From assembly GCF_018614655.1 (NCBI RefSeq), contig NZ_JAGGOG010000018.1, forward strand, positions 228,533 through 292,532: a DNA stretch of 64,000 nucleotides. The letters run 5' to 3'. This stretch comes from Pseudomonas fluorescens (GTDB lineage: Bacteria; Pseudomonadota; Gammaproteobacteria; Pseudomonadales; Pseudomonadaceae). The translations under genes were made by a program, and so were the position numbers. The notes beneath the pieces are model-generated. The model was not told the DNA's origin and made no database searches. It saw only the letters and a list, made by a program, of their open reading frames with translations. Within the stretch, counting starts at the first letter, position 1. Each line of letters opens with the position of its first letter. This document shows positions 35,301 through 44,261 of the stretch, one piece after another.

Positions 35301-36245
35301 TCAGACCTCAGGCCAGAACGCTCTGATCCCGGCAACACCTTGAGCCCCTGCTTCCCAGGCCTGTTCCCGCTCGGCAGGCCCTACCCCACCCAAGAGAAAC
35401 ACCGGCTTACTGAAGCCCGCGATCAACTGCGCCGCCTGCTCCCAACCCAACGGCTGCGCATCGGGATGAGTCTGGGTCGGCTGCACGGGCGACAGGGTGA
35501 CAAAATCCACGTCCATCAACTCCGCCAGGGCCAGTTCTTCGGCATTGTGGCAAGACGCCGCCAACCAACGGTCCTTGGGTAATGGTCGGCCCTTGCTGGC
35601 ATATTTGCGCAGTTGCGCCGACGTCATGTGCCAGCCGGCCGATGGAAAATCCCCCAGCCATTCAAAAGGCCCCTTGAGCATCAGTTGTGCCTTACCGGCA
35701 CACAAGCCCACGGCGTCCACCGCCAGGTCGCGGTACTTCGGGTCATAACCGTTGGGCGCCCGCAGTTGGACCAGCTTGATGCCGCCAGCAATGGCTTTCT
35801 GGATGCCGCGCAACAACGTCGGCGTTTCCAGTTCACCCGGGGTAATCAGGTATTCGCCCGGCAGACGCGCGGCCGAGACGATCGGCGCGTTGGCCGCCGG
35901 AAACTCGTAGTTCACCAGATCCCGTGGAGTCACCCACTCAAGAGGCTGCCCTTCGGCGCCGTGTGGCTCGCCGGTAAAGGCCGAGACTTCCCAGACATCC
36001 AGTAACACCTGCTTGTCTGGGTAGTCATGCTGCACCTTGATCAACGGCCGGGCCGTGGTGACCTGGATACCCAGCTCTTCCAGCAGCTCCCGGCTCAACG
36101 CAGTAGCCACCGACTCATCGGCCTCCACCTTGCCGCCGGGAAACTCCCAGAGCCCGCCCTGATGCTGAGTATCGGCGCGGCGCGCCAGCAGAATCCTGCC
36201 GTCGACACCACGGATGACCGCTGCTGCTACATGAACTCGTTTCAC
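35301..36245 (-). CDS. mutT: MutT-type Nudix hydrolase fused to a ThiE-like domain
   Basis: A 314-residue two-domain protein. Residues 1-130 form a MutT pyrophosphohydrolase (cleaning 8-oxo-dGTP) with the Nudix box GGKVEADESVATALSRELLE followed by ELGI. Residues about 140-314 resemble thiamine-phosphate synthase (KLVQLRAP near 167, WHMTSAQLRKYASKGRPLP, FLLGGVGPAEREQAWEAGAQ). This fusion is common in pseudomonads. Whether the second domain still makes thiamine phosphate is unknown: in place of the family serine motif it has VTLSPVQPTQTHPDAQ. It follows argJ in the same direction, with a small REP between. Confidence 0.92.
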   Translation of the reverse strand: MKRVHVAAAVIRGVDGRILLARRADTQHQGGLWEFPGGKVEADESVATALSRELLEELGIQVTTARPLIKVQHDYPDKQVLLDVWEVSAFTGEPHGAEGQPLEWVTPRDLVNYEFPAANAPIVSAARLPGEYLITPGELETPTLLRGIQKAIAGGIKLVQLRAPNGYDPKYRDLAVDAVGLCAGKAQLMLKGPFEWLGDFPSAGWHMTSAQLRKYASKGRPLPKDRWLAASCHNAEELALAELMDVDFVTLSPVQPTQTHPDAQPLGWEQAAQLIAGFSKPVFLLGGVGPAEREQAWEAGAQGVAGIRAFWPEV

Positions 36246-36274
36246 CGCACTATGCCCTCTAAACCGTAAACAAT

Positions 36275-36300
36275 TTGTAGGAGCGAGCTTGTTCCTACAA
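36275..36300. repeat. Single short REP-like palindrome
   Basis: TTGTAGGA-gcgagcttgt-TCCTACAA: an inverted repeat of the TGTAGGAGCGAGCTTG subtype, between argJ and the Nudix gene. Confidence 0.75.
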
Positions 36301-36323
36301 TGATCTACGCTCGCCGTCCCGTA

Positions 36324-37541
36324 TCAGGTGCGGTATTCAGCGTTGATCTTCACGTACTCGTGGGACAGATCGGTAGTCCAGATGGTTTCACTGCACTTAC
36401 CCCGTCCCAGTTCGATGCGGATGGTGATTTCTTCCTGTTGCATCACCGCCGAGCCCTGAGCCTCGGTGTAGGTCTCGGCACGCGCGCCACGGCTGGCGAT
36501 GCAGACGTCACCCAGGAACACGTCGATCTTGCTCACGTCCAGGTTCGGTACACCGGCCCGGCCAACGGCGGCCAGGATACGACCCCAGTTCGGGTCGGAC
36601 GCAAACAACGCGGTCTTGATCAGTGGCGAATGGGCCACGGTGTAGCCCACATCCAGGCATTCCTGGTGATTACCGCCACCGTTGACTTCAACAGTCACAA
36701 ACTTGGTAGCACCTTCGCCGTCACGCACGATGGCCTGGGCCACGTCCATGCACACTTCGAACACGGCTTGCTTCAACGCAGCGAACAACGGACCGTTGGA
36801 CGAAGTGATTTCCGGCAAGTCGGCCTTACCGGTAGCAATCAACATGCAGCAGTCGTTGGTCGAGGTATCGCCGTCGATGGTGATGCGGTTGAACGACTTG
36901 TTGGCACCGTCCAGCATCAGGTTCTGCAACACGTCGCGGGCGACTTTGGCGTCGGTGGCAATGTAGCCGAGCATGGTCGCCATGTTCGGACGAATCATCC
37001 CCGCGCCCTTGCTGATGCCGGTCACGGTGATGGTCACCCCGTCATGCACAAACTGCCGGCTCGCGCCCTTGGGCAAGGTGTCAGTGGTCATGATCCCGGT
37101 GGCCGCTGCCGCCCAGTTGTCCACAGACAGGTCATCCAGTGCGGCTTGCAGCGCGCCTTCGATTTTTTCCACTGGCAGCGGTTCGCCGATCACACCGGTG
37201 GAGTACGGCAGCACTTGATTGGCATCAATGCCGGTCAACTCCGCCAGTTTGGCGCAGGTACGAGCGGCGGCGGCCAGGCCGGGTTCGCCGGTGCCGGCGT
37301 TGGCATTGCCGGTGTTGGTCAGCAGATAACGCACCGGGCCTTCCACACGTTGCTTGGCCAGGATCACCGGAGCTGCGCAAAACGCGTTCAGGGTAAACAC
37401 ACCGGCAACAGTCGAGCCTTCAGCACAGCGCATCACCACCACATCCTTGCGCCCCGGGCGCTTGATGCCGGCCGAAGCGATACCGAGTTCAAAACCGGCC
37501 ACCGGGTGCAACGTGGGCAAAGGACCAAGACCAACAGCCAT
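36324..37541 (-). CDS. argJ: Bifunctional ornithine acetyltransferase / N-acetylglutamate synthase
   Basis: ArgJ recycles the acetyl group in arginine synthesis. The 405-residue precursor self-cleaves before a threonine in the MATMLGYIATDA motif to give alpha and beta chains. Also seen are GTVAGVFTLNAFCAAPV-like N-terminal sequence, the oxyanion TTDT near residue 130 and FASDPNWGRILAAVGRAG. It lies downstream of secA, with a secA terminator in the 121-bp gap. Confidence 0.97.
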   Translation of the reverse strand: MAVGLGPLPTLHPVAGFELGIASAGIKRPGRKDVVVMRCAEGSTVAGVFTLNAFCAAPVILAKQRVEGPVRYLLTNTGNANAGTGEPGLAAAARTCAKLAELTGIDANQVLPYSTGVIGEPLPVEKIEGALQAALDDLSVDNWAAAATGIMTTDTLPKGASRQFVHDGVTITVTGISKGAGMIRPNMATMLGYIATDAKVARDVLQNLMLDGANKSFNRITIDGDTSTNDCCMLIATGKADLPEITSSNGPLFAALKQAVFEVCMDVAQAIVRDGEGATKFVTVEVNGGGNHQECLDVGYTVAHSPLIKTALFASDPNWGRILAAVGRAGVPNLDVSKIDVFLGDVCIASRGARAETYTEAQGSAVMQQEEITIRIELGRGKCSETIWTTDLSHEYVKINAEYRT

Positions 37542-37601
37542 GAATGCGCTCCTTAAAATATGTGATATCTGCGCCGCCGTTATCGACGGTGATTAAATGG
37601 C

Positions 37602-37634
37602 AAAACGCCGCGACGGCTGATGCCGGTCGCGGCG
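37602..37634 (-). terminator. Terminator of secA
   Basis: On the minus strand CGCCGCGACC-GGCATCAGCC-GTCGCGGCG leads into TTTTGCC, 29 bp after the secA stop. The inner GGC/GCC adds to the stem. Confidence 0.8.
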
Positions 37635-37662
37635 CGGGGTGCTGCAGCGTCAGGCGAAAATC

Positions 37663-40398
37663 TTAGTTGATTTCGCCGTGGCAGTGTTTGAACTTCTTGC
37701 CCGAACCGCACCAGCACAGTTCGTTGCGACCCAGCTTCTGCTCGTTGCGAACCGGAGTTTGAGCCAAGGCCACATCGACCTCTTCGCCCAACACTTGCGG
37801 CTGCTCAAGACCTGGGGCCTCATCGTGCTGGAACTGCATGCGTGCAGCCAAGGCTTCGGCTTCCTGGCGCAGACGGGCTTCTTCCTCAATCGGGTCTTCG
37901 CGACGTACCTGTACGTGAGACAGGACACGAATCGAATCGCGCTTGATCGAATCCAACAACTCGGAGAACAGCGTGAACGACTCGCGCTTGTACTCCTGCT
38001 TCGGGTTCTTCTGGGCATAGCCGCGCAAGTGGATACCGTGACGCAGGTGATCCATGGTCGACAGGTGGTCTTTCCACAGGTCGTCCAGCACGCGCAATAC
38101 GATTTGCTTCTCGAAGGTGCGCAGTGCTTCGGCACTGGCCTGCTCTTCTTTCTCGTTGTACGCGGCCAACAGCTCGACCATCAGCTTCTCGCGCAGGGTT
38201 TCTTCATACAGGTGGTCGTCTTCGTCAAGCCATTGCTGGACCGGCAAGTCGACACCGAAGTCACTCTTCAACGCAGCTTCCAGACCGGCCACGTCCCACT
38301 GCTCAGGCAGCGATTGTGGTGGGATGTGAGCACTGACCGTTGCGTTGAGTACATCCTGGCGGAAGTCGGCAATGGTTTCGCCAATGTTGTCGGCAGCCAG
38401 CAACGTGTTACGCATGTGATAAATCACTTTACGCTGTTCATTGTTGACGTCATCGAACTCGAGCAGCTGTTTACGAATATCGAAGTTGCGGCCTTCAACC
38501 TTGCGCTGAGCCTTTTCGATGGCGTTGGTCACCATGCGGTGCTCAATCGCTTCACCGGACTGCATGCCCAGGGCCTTCATGAAGTTCTTCACCCGATCCG
38601 AGGCAAAGATACGCATCAGGCTGTCTTCCAGGGACAAGTAGAAACGGCTGGAACCGGCGTCACCCTGACGACCGGCACGACCACGCAACTGGTTGTCGAT
38701 ACGACGCGATTCGTGACGCTCGGAGGCGATCACCTGCAAGCCACCGGACTCCAGCACTTGCTGGTGACGCTTTTGCCAGTCGGCCTTGATCTGGGCGATC
38801 TGCTCAGGCGTCGGGTTGTCCAGGGAAGCCACTTCCACTTCCCAGTTACCGCCCAACAGGATATCGGTACCACGACCGGCCATGTTGGTGGCGATGGTCA
38901 ATGCGCCTGGGCGACCGGCCTGGGCAATGATCTCGGCTTCTTTTTCGTGGAACTTGGCGTTGAGGACCTTGTGCTCGATGCCTTCCTTGTTCAGCAGGCT
39001 CGACATGTGCTCGGACGTTTCGATGGTGGCAGTACCCACCAGCACTGGACGGCCCTGGGTCATGCATTCCTTGATGTCGGCGACGATGGCAGCGTATTTC
39101 TCGTCGGCGGTCAGGAACACCAGGTCGTTGTAGTCCTTACGCGCCAGTGGCTTGTTCGGCGGGATAACCATCACCGACAGACCGTAGATCTGGTGGAATT
39201 CGAACGCTTCGGTGTCGGCTGTACCGGTCATGCCGGACAGTTTGTTGTACAGACGGAAGTAGTTCTGGAAGGTCGTCGAGGCCAACGTCTGGCTTTCGGC
39301 CTGGATGTTCAGCGCTTCCTTGGCTTCGATCGCCTGGTGCAAGCCTTCCGACAAACGGCGACCGGGCATGGTACGACCGGTGTGTTCGTCCACCAGCACG
39401 ACCTGGCCGTCCTGGACGATGTATTCGACGTTACGGTTGAACAGCTTGTGGGCACGCAGGCCGGAATAAACGTGGGTCAACAAGCCCAGGTTGTGCGAGG
39501 AGTACAGGCTCTCGCCTTCAGCCAACAGGCCGATCTGGGTCAGCATGTCTTCGACGAACTGGTGACCAGCCTCGTTGAGTTCGACCTGACGGGTCTTTTC
39601 GTCGATGGAGTAGTGACCTTCTTTGGTCACCACGCCTTCCACTTCCTCGATATGTTGCTCAAGGCGCGGAATCAGCTTGTTGATTTCGATGTACAGTCGC
39701 GAGCTGTCCTCGGCCTGACCGGAAATGATCAGCGGGGTACGGGCTTCGTCGATCAGGATGGAGTCGACTTCGTCGATCACGGCAAAGTTGAGTTCGCGCT
39801 GGAATTTTTCTTCCATGCTGAACGCCATGTTGTCGCGCAGGTAGTCGAAACCGAATTCGTTGTTGGTGCCGTAGGTAATGTCGGCAGCGTAGGCGGCACG
39901 CTTCTCTTCCGGCGGCTGGAACGGCGTCACGACGCCGACGGTCAGGCCGAGGAATTCATAGAGCGGGCGCATCCAGTTGGCGTCCCGGCGAGCCAGGTAG
40001 TCGTTCACCGTCACAACGTGCACGCCCTTGCCGGACAATGCGTTGAGGTAAACACCCAGGGTTGCCACCAGGGTCTTGCCTTCACCGGTGCGCATTTCGG
40101 CAATCATGCCTTCATGCAAGGTCATGCCACCGATCAACTGCACGTCGAAGTGGCGCATGCCCATGACACGCTTACCGGCTTCGCGGGCAACCGCAAAGGC
40201 TTCGGGAAGCAGCTTGTCGAGGGTTTCACCTTTGGCTATGCGGGCCTTGAACTCTTCGGTCTTGGCGCGCAGTTGCTCGTCCGAAAGGGCAACCATCTGC
40301 TCTTCGAAGGCATTGACCAGCTGCACCGTCTTGAGCATGCGTTTGACTTCGCGCTCATTCTTGCTTCCAAAAAGTTTCTTTAACAAAGGCGCAAACAT
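37663..40398 (-). CDS. secA: Preprotein translocase ATPase SecA
   Basis: SecA drives proteins through SecYEG. The 911-residue protein has nucleotide-binding domain 1 with Walker A MRTGEGKTLVATLGVYL near residue 105, the preprotein crosslinking domain at about 220-370, domain 2 with AGRQGDAGSSRFYLSLED near 510 and the C-terminal zinc finger CWCGSGKKFKHCHGEIN for SecB. The ATG at 40398 (MFAPLLKKLFGSKNERE) is chosen by family match over the one six codons upstream. Confidence 0.98.
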   Translation of the reverse strand: MFAPLLKKLFGSKNEREVKRMLKTVQLVNAFEEQMVALSDEQLRAKTEEFKARIAKGETLDKLLPEAFAVAREAGKRVMGMRHFDVQLIGGMTLHEGMIAEMRTGEGKTLVATLGVYLNALSGKGVHVVTVNDYLARRDANWMRPLYEFLGLTVGVVTPFQPPEEKRAAYAADITYGTNNEFGFDYLRDNMAFSMEEKFQRELNFAVIDEVDSILIDEARTPLIISGQAEDSSRLYIEINKLIPRLEQHIEEVEGVVTKEGHYSIDEKTRQVELNEAGHQFVEDMLTQIGLLAEGESLYSSHNLGLLTHVYSGLRAHKLFNRNVEYIVQDGQVVLVDEHTGRTMPGRRLSEGLHQAIEAKEALNIQAESQTLASTTFQNYFRLYNKLSGMTGTADTEAFEFHQIYGLSVMVIPPNKPLARKDYNDLVFLTADEKYAAIVADIKECMTQGRPVLVGTATIETSEHMSSLLNKEGIEHKVLNAKFHEKEAEIIAQAGRPGALTIATNMAGRGTDILLGGNWEVEVASLDNPTPEQIAQIKADWQKRHQQVLESGGLQVIASERHESRRIDNQLRGRAGRQGDAGSSRFYLSLEDSLMRIFASDRVKNFMKALGMQSGEAIEHRMVTNAIEKAQRKVEGRNFDIRKQLLEFDDVNNEQRKVIYHMRNTLLAADNIGETIADFRQDVLNATVSAHIPPQSLPEQWDVAGLEAALKSDFGVDLPVQQWLDEDDHLYEETLREKLMVELLAAYNEKEEQASAEALRTFEKQIVLRVLDDLWKDHLSTMDHLRHGIHLRGYAQKNPKQEYKRESFTLFSELLDSIKRDSIRVLSHVQVRREDPIEEEARLRQEAEALAARMQFQHDEAPGLEQPQVLGEEVDVALAQTPVRNEQKLGRNELCWCGSGKKFKHCHGEIN

Positions 40399-40703
40399 AT
40401 CGGCAGGTTCTTCCACACATAGGGATGGAGGGCGCCCCGTGAGTCGCCCGAGCAGCCCTCATGGCCGCATGCGAACGCGCATTCTACCCGGAAACGTGGG
40501 TGAGGAAAGTGGCGTTGTTCCCCGATGCTGGTACGGCGCTATTAGAGGGCTTGTTTAAAATAAGGGCTTTTGGCAGAACTTCAACCCATGGAGCACAGAA
40601 GTTACTTATTGATTTAATGGAGAAACCCCTGACAAAGCATTGCTCGGGGCGGGTCAGACGCTTTCTGCTACCATGGCAGCTCTGTTACTTAAGGTGTCTG
40701 ATC
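40399..40703. promoter_or_regulatory. 305-bp divergent region between secA and the DUF721 gene
   Basis: No gene was seen: no secM-like leader peptide with an arrest motif was recognised on the secA side. The DUF721 frame is open through the region (from 40461) but without family sequence before 40704. It should hold the promoters of both genes; none could be placed with confidence. Confidence 0.35.
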
Positions 40704-41159
40704 ATGGCATTTCGCCCTCTTACGGCCCGCGCTCCTGCCGTGTTGCTTCGCGAAGCCAAGCCCTTAAAAGCCATCTTCGGCCACGCGCAACGCCTGGGCC
40801 ACCTGCAACGTCTGGTGGATAGCCAGTTGCAACCGGCTGCCCGCGAACATTGTCATGTCGCGTCCTGGCGCGAAGGCAACCTGTTGTTGATCGTCACCGA
40901 CGGCCATTGGGCAACTCGCTTGCGCTATCAGCAAAAACGCTTGCAGCGCCAATTGCAGGCCTTTGACGAGTTCGCCAGCCTGACACGCATCCAGTTCAAG
41001 GTGCAGCCGCCGACCGTTCAGCAAGGCGCGGTGGGGCATACGATGGATTTGTCGACGGATGCCGCCGAGACCATTCAGGCCACGGCGGACGGTATCACTG
41101 ATCCGAACTTACGAGCGGCGCTGGAGCGCCTGGCGGCTCATGCCAAGCCCAAAACCTGA
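40704..41159 (+). CDS. DUF721 family protein (DciA-like)
   Basis: A 151-residue protein of the DUF721 family. The N-terminal half (LLREAKPLKAIFGHAQRLGH, then LQRLVDSQLQPAAREHCHVA) and the WREGNLLLIVTDGHWATRLR core are characteristic; the tail is variable. The family includes DciA, the replicative-helicase loader of bacteria that lack DnaC, which is the likely role in Pseudomonas. The ATG at 40704 follows TTAAGGTGTCTGATC. It is divergent from secA. Confidence 0.85.
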   Translation: MAFRPLTARAPAVLLREAKPLKAIFGHAQRLGHLQRLVDSQLQPAAREHCHVASWREGNLLLIVTDGHWATRLRYQQKRLQRQLQAFDEFASLTRIQFKVQPPTVQQGAVGHTMDLSTDAAETIQATADGITDPNLRAALERLAAHAKPKT

Positions 41160-41185
41160 GCCTGGCACACAGCCTGCCTATATAG

Positions 41186-42664
41186 CTATTTACGCTTGCT
41201 GCCTCCCAGCAACGACCCCAACAACCCACGCACCAACTGTCGCCCCATCTGATTGGCTGCTTGCTGCATGGCCGACTTCAGCGCTTTGCCTGCGGTGGTA
41301 CCCAGGAATGCACCCGCCTTATCAGTGAAACTCGGCTCTTCAGCGGCAGGCGCAGCCCCCTCCTGCGGCGCCAGGTCTTTGCGCGCCATCAGTACTTCAT
41401 AGGCCGACTCCCGGTCTATCGGCTTGTCATAGCGGCCCAGCAACGGCGAACTGGCGATCAACGCCACCCGCTCAGCCTCGGTCAACGGCCCGATCCGCGA
41501 TTGCGGTGGCGCTACCAGCACGCGCTGGACTACCTCCGGAGTGCCTTTTTCCTGCAGGGTGCCCACCAACGCCTCACCCGTACCCAACTCAGTGAGTACC
41601 GCCAAGGCATCGAATGCCGGATTGGGCCGGAATCCATCGGCCACTGCCCGCAGGGACTTCTGTTCTTTGCTGGTGAATGCCCGCAAGCCGTGCTGAATAC
41701 GCAACCCCAACTGCGCCAGGACGTTGTCCGGCAGGTCGCTCGGCGATTGGGTGACGAAATACACCCCGACGCCTTTGGAGCGAATCAGCCGTACCACTTG
41801 CTCCAGACGATCCTGCAGAGCCTTCGGTGTGTCGGCAAACAGCAAGTGAGCCTCATCGAAGAACAACGCCAGCAGTGGCTTTTCGGCATCGCCACGCTCC
41901 GGCAATTGCTCAAACAGTTCCGCCAGCAACCACAACAGGAAGGTCGCGTAGACCTTGGGCGACTCATGCACTAGTCGGCTGGCATCCAGCAGATGAATCC
42001 GCCCGCGACCATCGCTGGAGGGCTGCAGAATATCTTCCAACTGCAACGCCGGCTCGCCGAACAAGGCTTCGGCGCCTTGCTGTTCAAGGATCGCCAGACG
42101 CCGCAACAGGGCCTGGCTGGAGCCGGTGGTCATCAAGGCTGCGTCCTCACCCAACAGTTCCGGGTGGAACTTGAGGTGATTGAGCAGCGCCTTGAGGTCC
42201 TTGAGATCCAGTAGCAGCAAGCCTTCGCGATCGGCCACTTTGAACGCCGCGTACAAGGCCGACTGCTGACTATCGGTCAACTCCAACAGGGCGCCCAACA
42301 ACAGCGGGCCCATTTCGCTAATCGTGGTACGAAGTGGATGACCTGACTGCCCGTGGACATCCCACAACGTCACCGGATAAGCCTTGGGCGTGTAATTGAG
42401 GAACGGCATGCCGGCGATCCGCTCGGCCACCTTGCCCTGGGGATTGGCCGCAGCACCCAGGCCGCACAGGTCGCCCTTGATATCTGCAGCGAACACGGCG
42501 ACTCCCGCATCGCTGAAGGCTTCCGCCAAGCGCTGCAAAGTGACGGTTTTGCCGGTCCCCGTGGCGCCAGCGATCAGGCCGTGGCGGTTAGCCAGGCGCA
42601 TGGCCTGGGCAATAGGTTGGCCTTTAAGGTCTGCACCAATAATCAGTTGCGAGGAGTCTGGCAT
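41186..42664 (-). CDS. HerA-like ATPase, DUF853 (YjgR type)
   Basis: A 492-residue P-loop ATPase. Walker A is G33ATGTGKT40 right after LANRHGLIA, with Walker B in LLALFFDEAHLLFAD. The C-terminal region (ATAGKALKSAMQQAANQMGRQ) is typical of DUF853/YjgR. It is related to HerA/FtsK helicases, but a substrate has not been fixed. The start is set at MPDSSQLIIGADLKG (42664). In other pseudomonads I recall lpxC and the fts genes in the secA-DUF721 neighbourhood; this gene stands there instead, suggesting a junction of synteny blocks near 41160. Confidence 0.9.
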   Translation of the reverse strand: MPDSSQLIIGADLKGQPIAQAMRLANRHGLIAGATGTGKTVTLQRLAEAFSDAGVAVFAADIKGDLCGLGAAANPQGKVAERIAGMPFLNYTPKAYPVTLWDVHGQSGHPLRTTISEMGPLLLGALLELTDSQQSALYAAFKVADREGLLLLDLKDLKALLNHLKFHPELLGEDAALMTTGSSQALLRRLAILEQQGAEALFGEPALQLEDILQPSSDGRGRIHLLDASRLVHESPKVYATFLLWLLAELFEQLPERGDAEKPLLALFFDEAHLLFADTPKALQDRLEQVVRLIRSKGVGVYFVTQSPSDLPDNVLAQLGLRIQHGLRAFTSKEQKSLRAVADGFRPNPAFDALAVLTELGTGEALVGTLQEKGTPEVVQRVLVAPPQSRIGPLTEAERVALIASSPLLGRYDKPIDRESAYEVLMARKDLAPQEGAAPAAEEPSFTDKAGAFLGTTAGKALKSAMQQAANQMGRQLVRGLLGSLLGGSKRK

Positions 42665-42858
42665 TTTGTCACCCATGGTTAATCTTTAACGCTGCACGGT
42701 CGATACAGACAACTGAGAGACCTAAAAAGTCTAAAAGCAGAATCAGATACTTCTTACAGAGATAGATGGAAATATCACACTTCTTCTGAAGCTGCCATTT
42801 TGCGCGCTTTTACAAAGACGCACCTCAGACATTAAGACCTTAGCGGACCCTACAAGCC

Positions 42859-42954
42859 CTGAATAAAAAACTGCGTTTCAGCCACAAGATACTGCTTGCC
42901 GCGGCCCTTATCGTCATTGCCTTTTTTTGCGTGTTTACCCTGTACAACGACTAA
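42859..42954 (+). pseudogene. Stub of a methyl-accepting chemotaxis protein gene
   Basis: This 31-codon frame reads (L)NKKLRFSHKILLAAALIV then IAFFCVFTLYND and stops at TAA. It matches the N-terminus of Pseudomonas chemoreceptors (MNK.LRFSHKILLAA...FTLYNDYLQR), that is, the first transmembrane helix. The start codon is CTG where ATG is expected and no ligand-binding, HAMP or signalling domain follows; the frame ends within nine bases of the point where REP-type DNA begins. It looks like the residue of a deleted mcp gene. No ribosome site supports expression. Confidence 0.75.
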
Positions 42955-42969
42955 AAAACACCGCTCCCC

Positions 42970-43078
42970 TGTAGCCGCTGGCGCAGCCTGCGATCGGCTG
43001 CGCAGCCGTCGCCAGCCTCTTGAAACTGCGAAGATCCTTCGGCCCTTATCACAGCCTCGTACCTCGGCAGCAGCTACA
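42970..43078. repeat. REPIN-like palindromic cluster, TGTAGCCGCTG subtype
   Basis: The left arm starts tgtagccgctggcgcagcc and contains the local palindrome GCAGCCTGCGATCGGCTGCGC. The right end (ggcagcagctaca) is the inverse of tgtagccgctg with one change. This is a third repeat subfamily, distinct from the GTGGGAG types. It fills the gap between the mcp stub and the glycosyltransferase gene and may mark the deletion endpoint. Confidence 0.7.
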
Positions 43079-43148
43079 ACCGAACCGAACATCTATCCTT
43101 ACCTAAGGTCCACGATAAGGAGAGCAATGGATCGGAGGGATGTTTATC

Positions 43149-44261
43149 GTGCATATCGCTGACATAACCATGTTCTACGCCCCAGCCAGCGGTGGCGTAC
43201 GCACGTATCTGGATGCCAAGCACCGTCGCCTTGCACTCAGGACCGGCATTCGCCACAGCTTGCTGATCCCTGGCGCCCACTTGAGTGAGCAGGACGGCGT
43301 GTTCAAGGTCCCCGCGCCCGCCCTGCCCTTCGGCAAAGGCTACCGCTTCCCGCTGCGTCTGGCTCCATGGCGCAATGTCCTGCACGATTTACAGCCTGAT
43401 CTGATCGAGGTCGGCGACCCCTACCTGACCGCCTGGGCCGCGCTGGATGCTCGGCGCCAGCTGGATGTGCCGGTGATCGGCTTTTACCACTCCGATTTGC
43501 CACTGCTGGTGAGCAACCGCATGGGCAGTTGGTTTACACCCAATGTCGAAGCCTATGTCAGCAAACTCTATGGGAATTTTGACCGAGTCCTGGCGCCAAG
43601 CCTGGTGATGGCCGACAAACTGATCGGTATGGGTGTGAAGAATGTGTTCGTCCAGCCCTTGGGCGTCGACTTGCAAGTTTTTAACCCGGCCGCCCGGGAT
43701 CCTGGGCTACGGGCCGAATTGGGCATCAGTGAAGAGACTCGCCTGCTGATATTCGCAGGCCGTGGCTCCAAGGAGAAAAACCTGCCGGTGCTGCTCAACT
43801 GCATGAGGCGCCTCGGCGAGGGTTACCATCTGCTGCTGGTAGGCTCGGGCATGCCCGCTGCCGTGCCGGACAATGTCACCATCGTCGACGGATTCCGTCC
43901 CGCCCAACATGTCGCCCGGCTGATGGCCAGCGCCGATGCACTGCTGCACGGCGGCGACCAGGAAACCTTTGGCCTGGTGATTCTCGAGGCCATGGCCTGC
44001 GGTCTGCCGGTGGTCGCGGTGGCCGCCGGTGCGTTCAATGAAATCGTTGACGAGCGTTGCGGCTTGCTGTGTACGCCCAATGATCCTCGCGCCATGGCCG
44101 ACTCGGTGTTTGAACTGTTCGGTGCCGACAGTCGGCGGCTCGGCGCGCAAGCTCGGTGCCATGTCGAACAGCATTACGCCTGGGACGCCGTAGTCGACAG
44201 TCTATTGGGGCATTACCACGCGGTGCTCGGTACTCAACAACCGATGCTTGCCCGTGGTTGA
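43149..44261 (+). CDS. Glycosyltransferase family 4-like protein
   Basis: A GT-B glycosyltransferase of 370 residues. The N-terminal loop FYAPASGGVRTYLDAK binds acceptor or nucleotide, and the C-terminal domain has LLIFAGRGSKEKNLPVLL and the E-x7-E motif ETFGLVILEAMACGLPVV near residue 280. GTG at 43149 (VHIADITMFYAP) is preferred because GGAGGG sits ten bases upstream; the ATG at 43140 is too close to that site. It heads an overlapping operon with a deacetylase and a flippase-like protein, so the product is probably an envelope glycolipid or glycan. Substrate unknown. Confidence 0.9.
   Translation: MHIADITMFYAPASGGVRTYLDAKHRRLALRTGIRHSLLIPGAHLSEQDGVFKVPAPALPFGKGYRFPLRLAPWRNVLHDLQPDLIEVGDPYLTAWAALDARRQLDVPVIGFYHSDLPLLVSNRMGSWFTPNVEAYVSKLYGNFDRVLAPSLVMADKLIGMGVKNVFVQPLGVDLQVFNPAARDPGLRAELGISEETRLLIFAGRGSKEKNLPVLLNCMRRLGEGYHLLLVGSGMPAAVPDNVTIVDGFRPAQHVARLMASADALLHGGDQETFGLVILEAMACGLPVVAVAAGAFNEIVDERCGLLCTPNDPRAMADSVFELFGADSRRLGAQARCHVEQHYAWDAVVDSLLGHYHAVLGTQQPMLARG

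Noticed and set aside
37639..40383. A 914-codon open frame opposite secA
   Set aside because: It is the antisense shadow of a large, well-conserved gene in GC-rich DNA; composition is rich in Val, Gln and His and shows no domain. Similar long shadows oppose gcvP and aspS.
42970..43078. CRISPR-like repeat
   Set aside because: Repeats are inverted and single, with no regular direct repeat-spacer array. The same holds for all other repeats in the window, and no cas gene was found.
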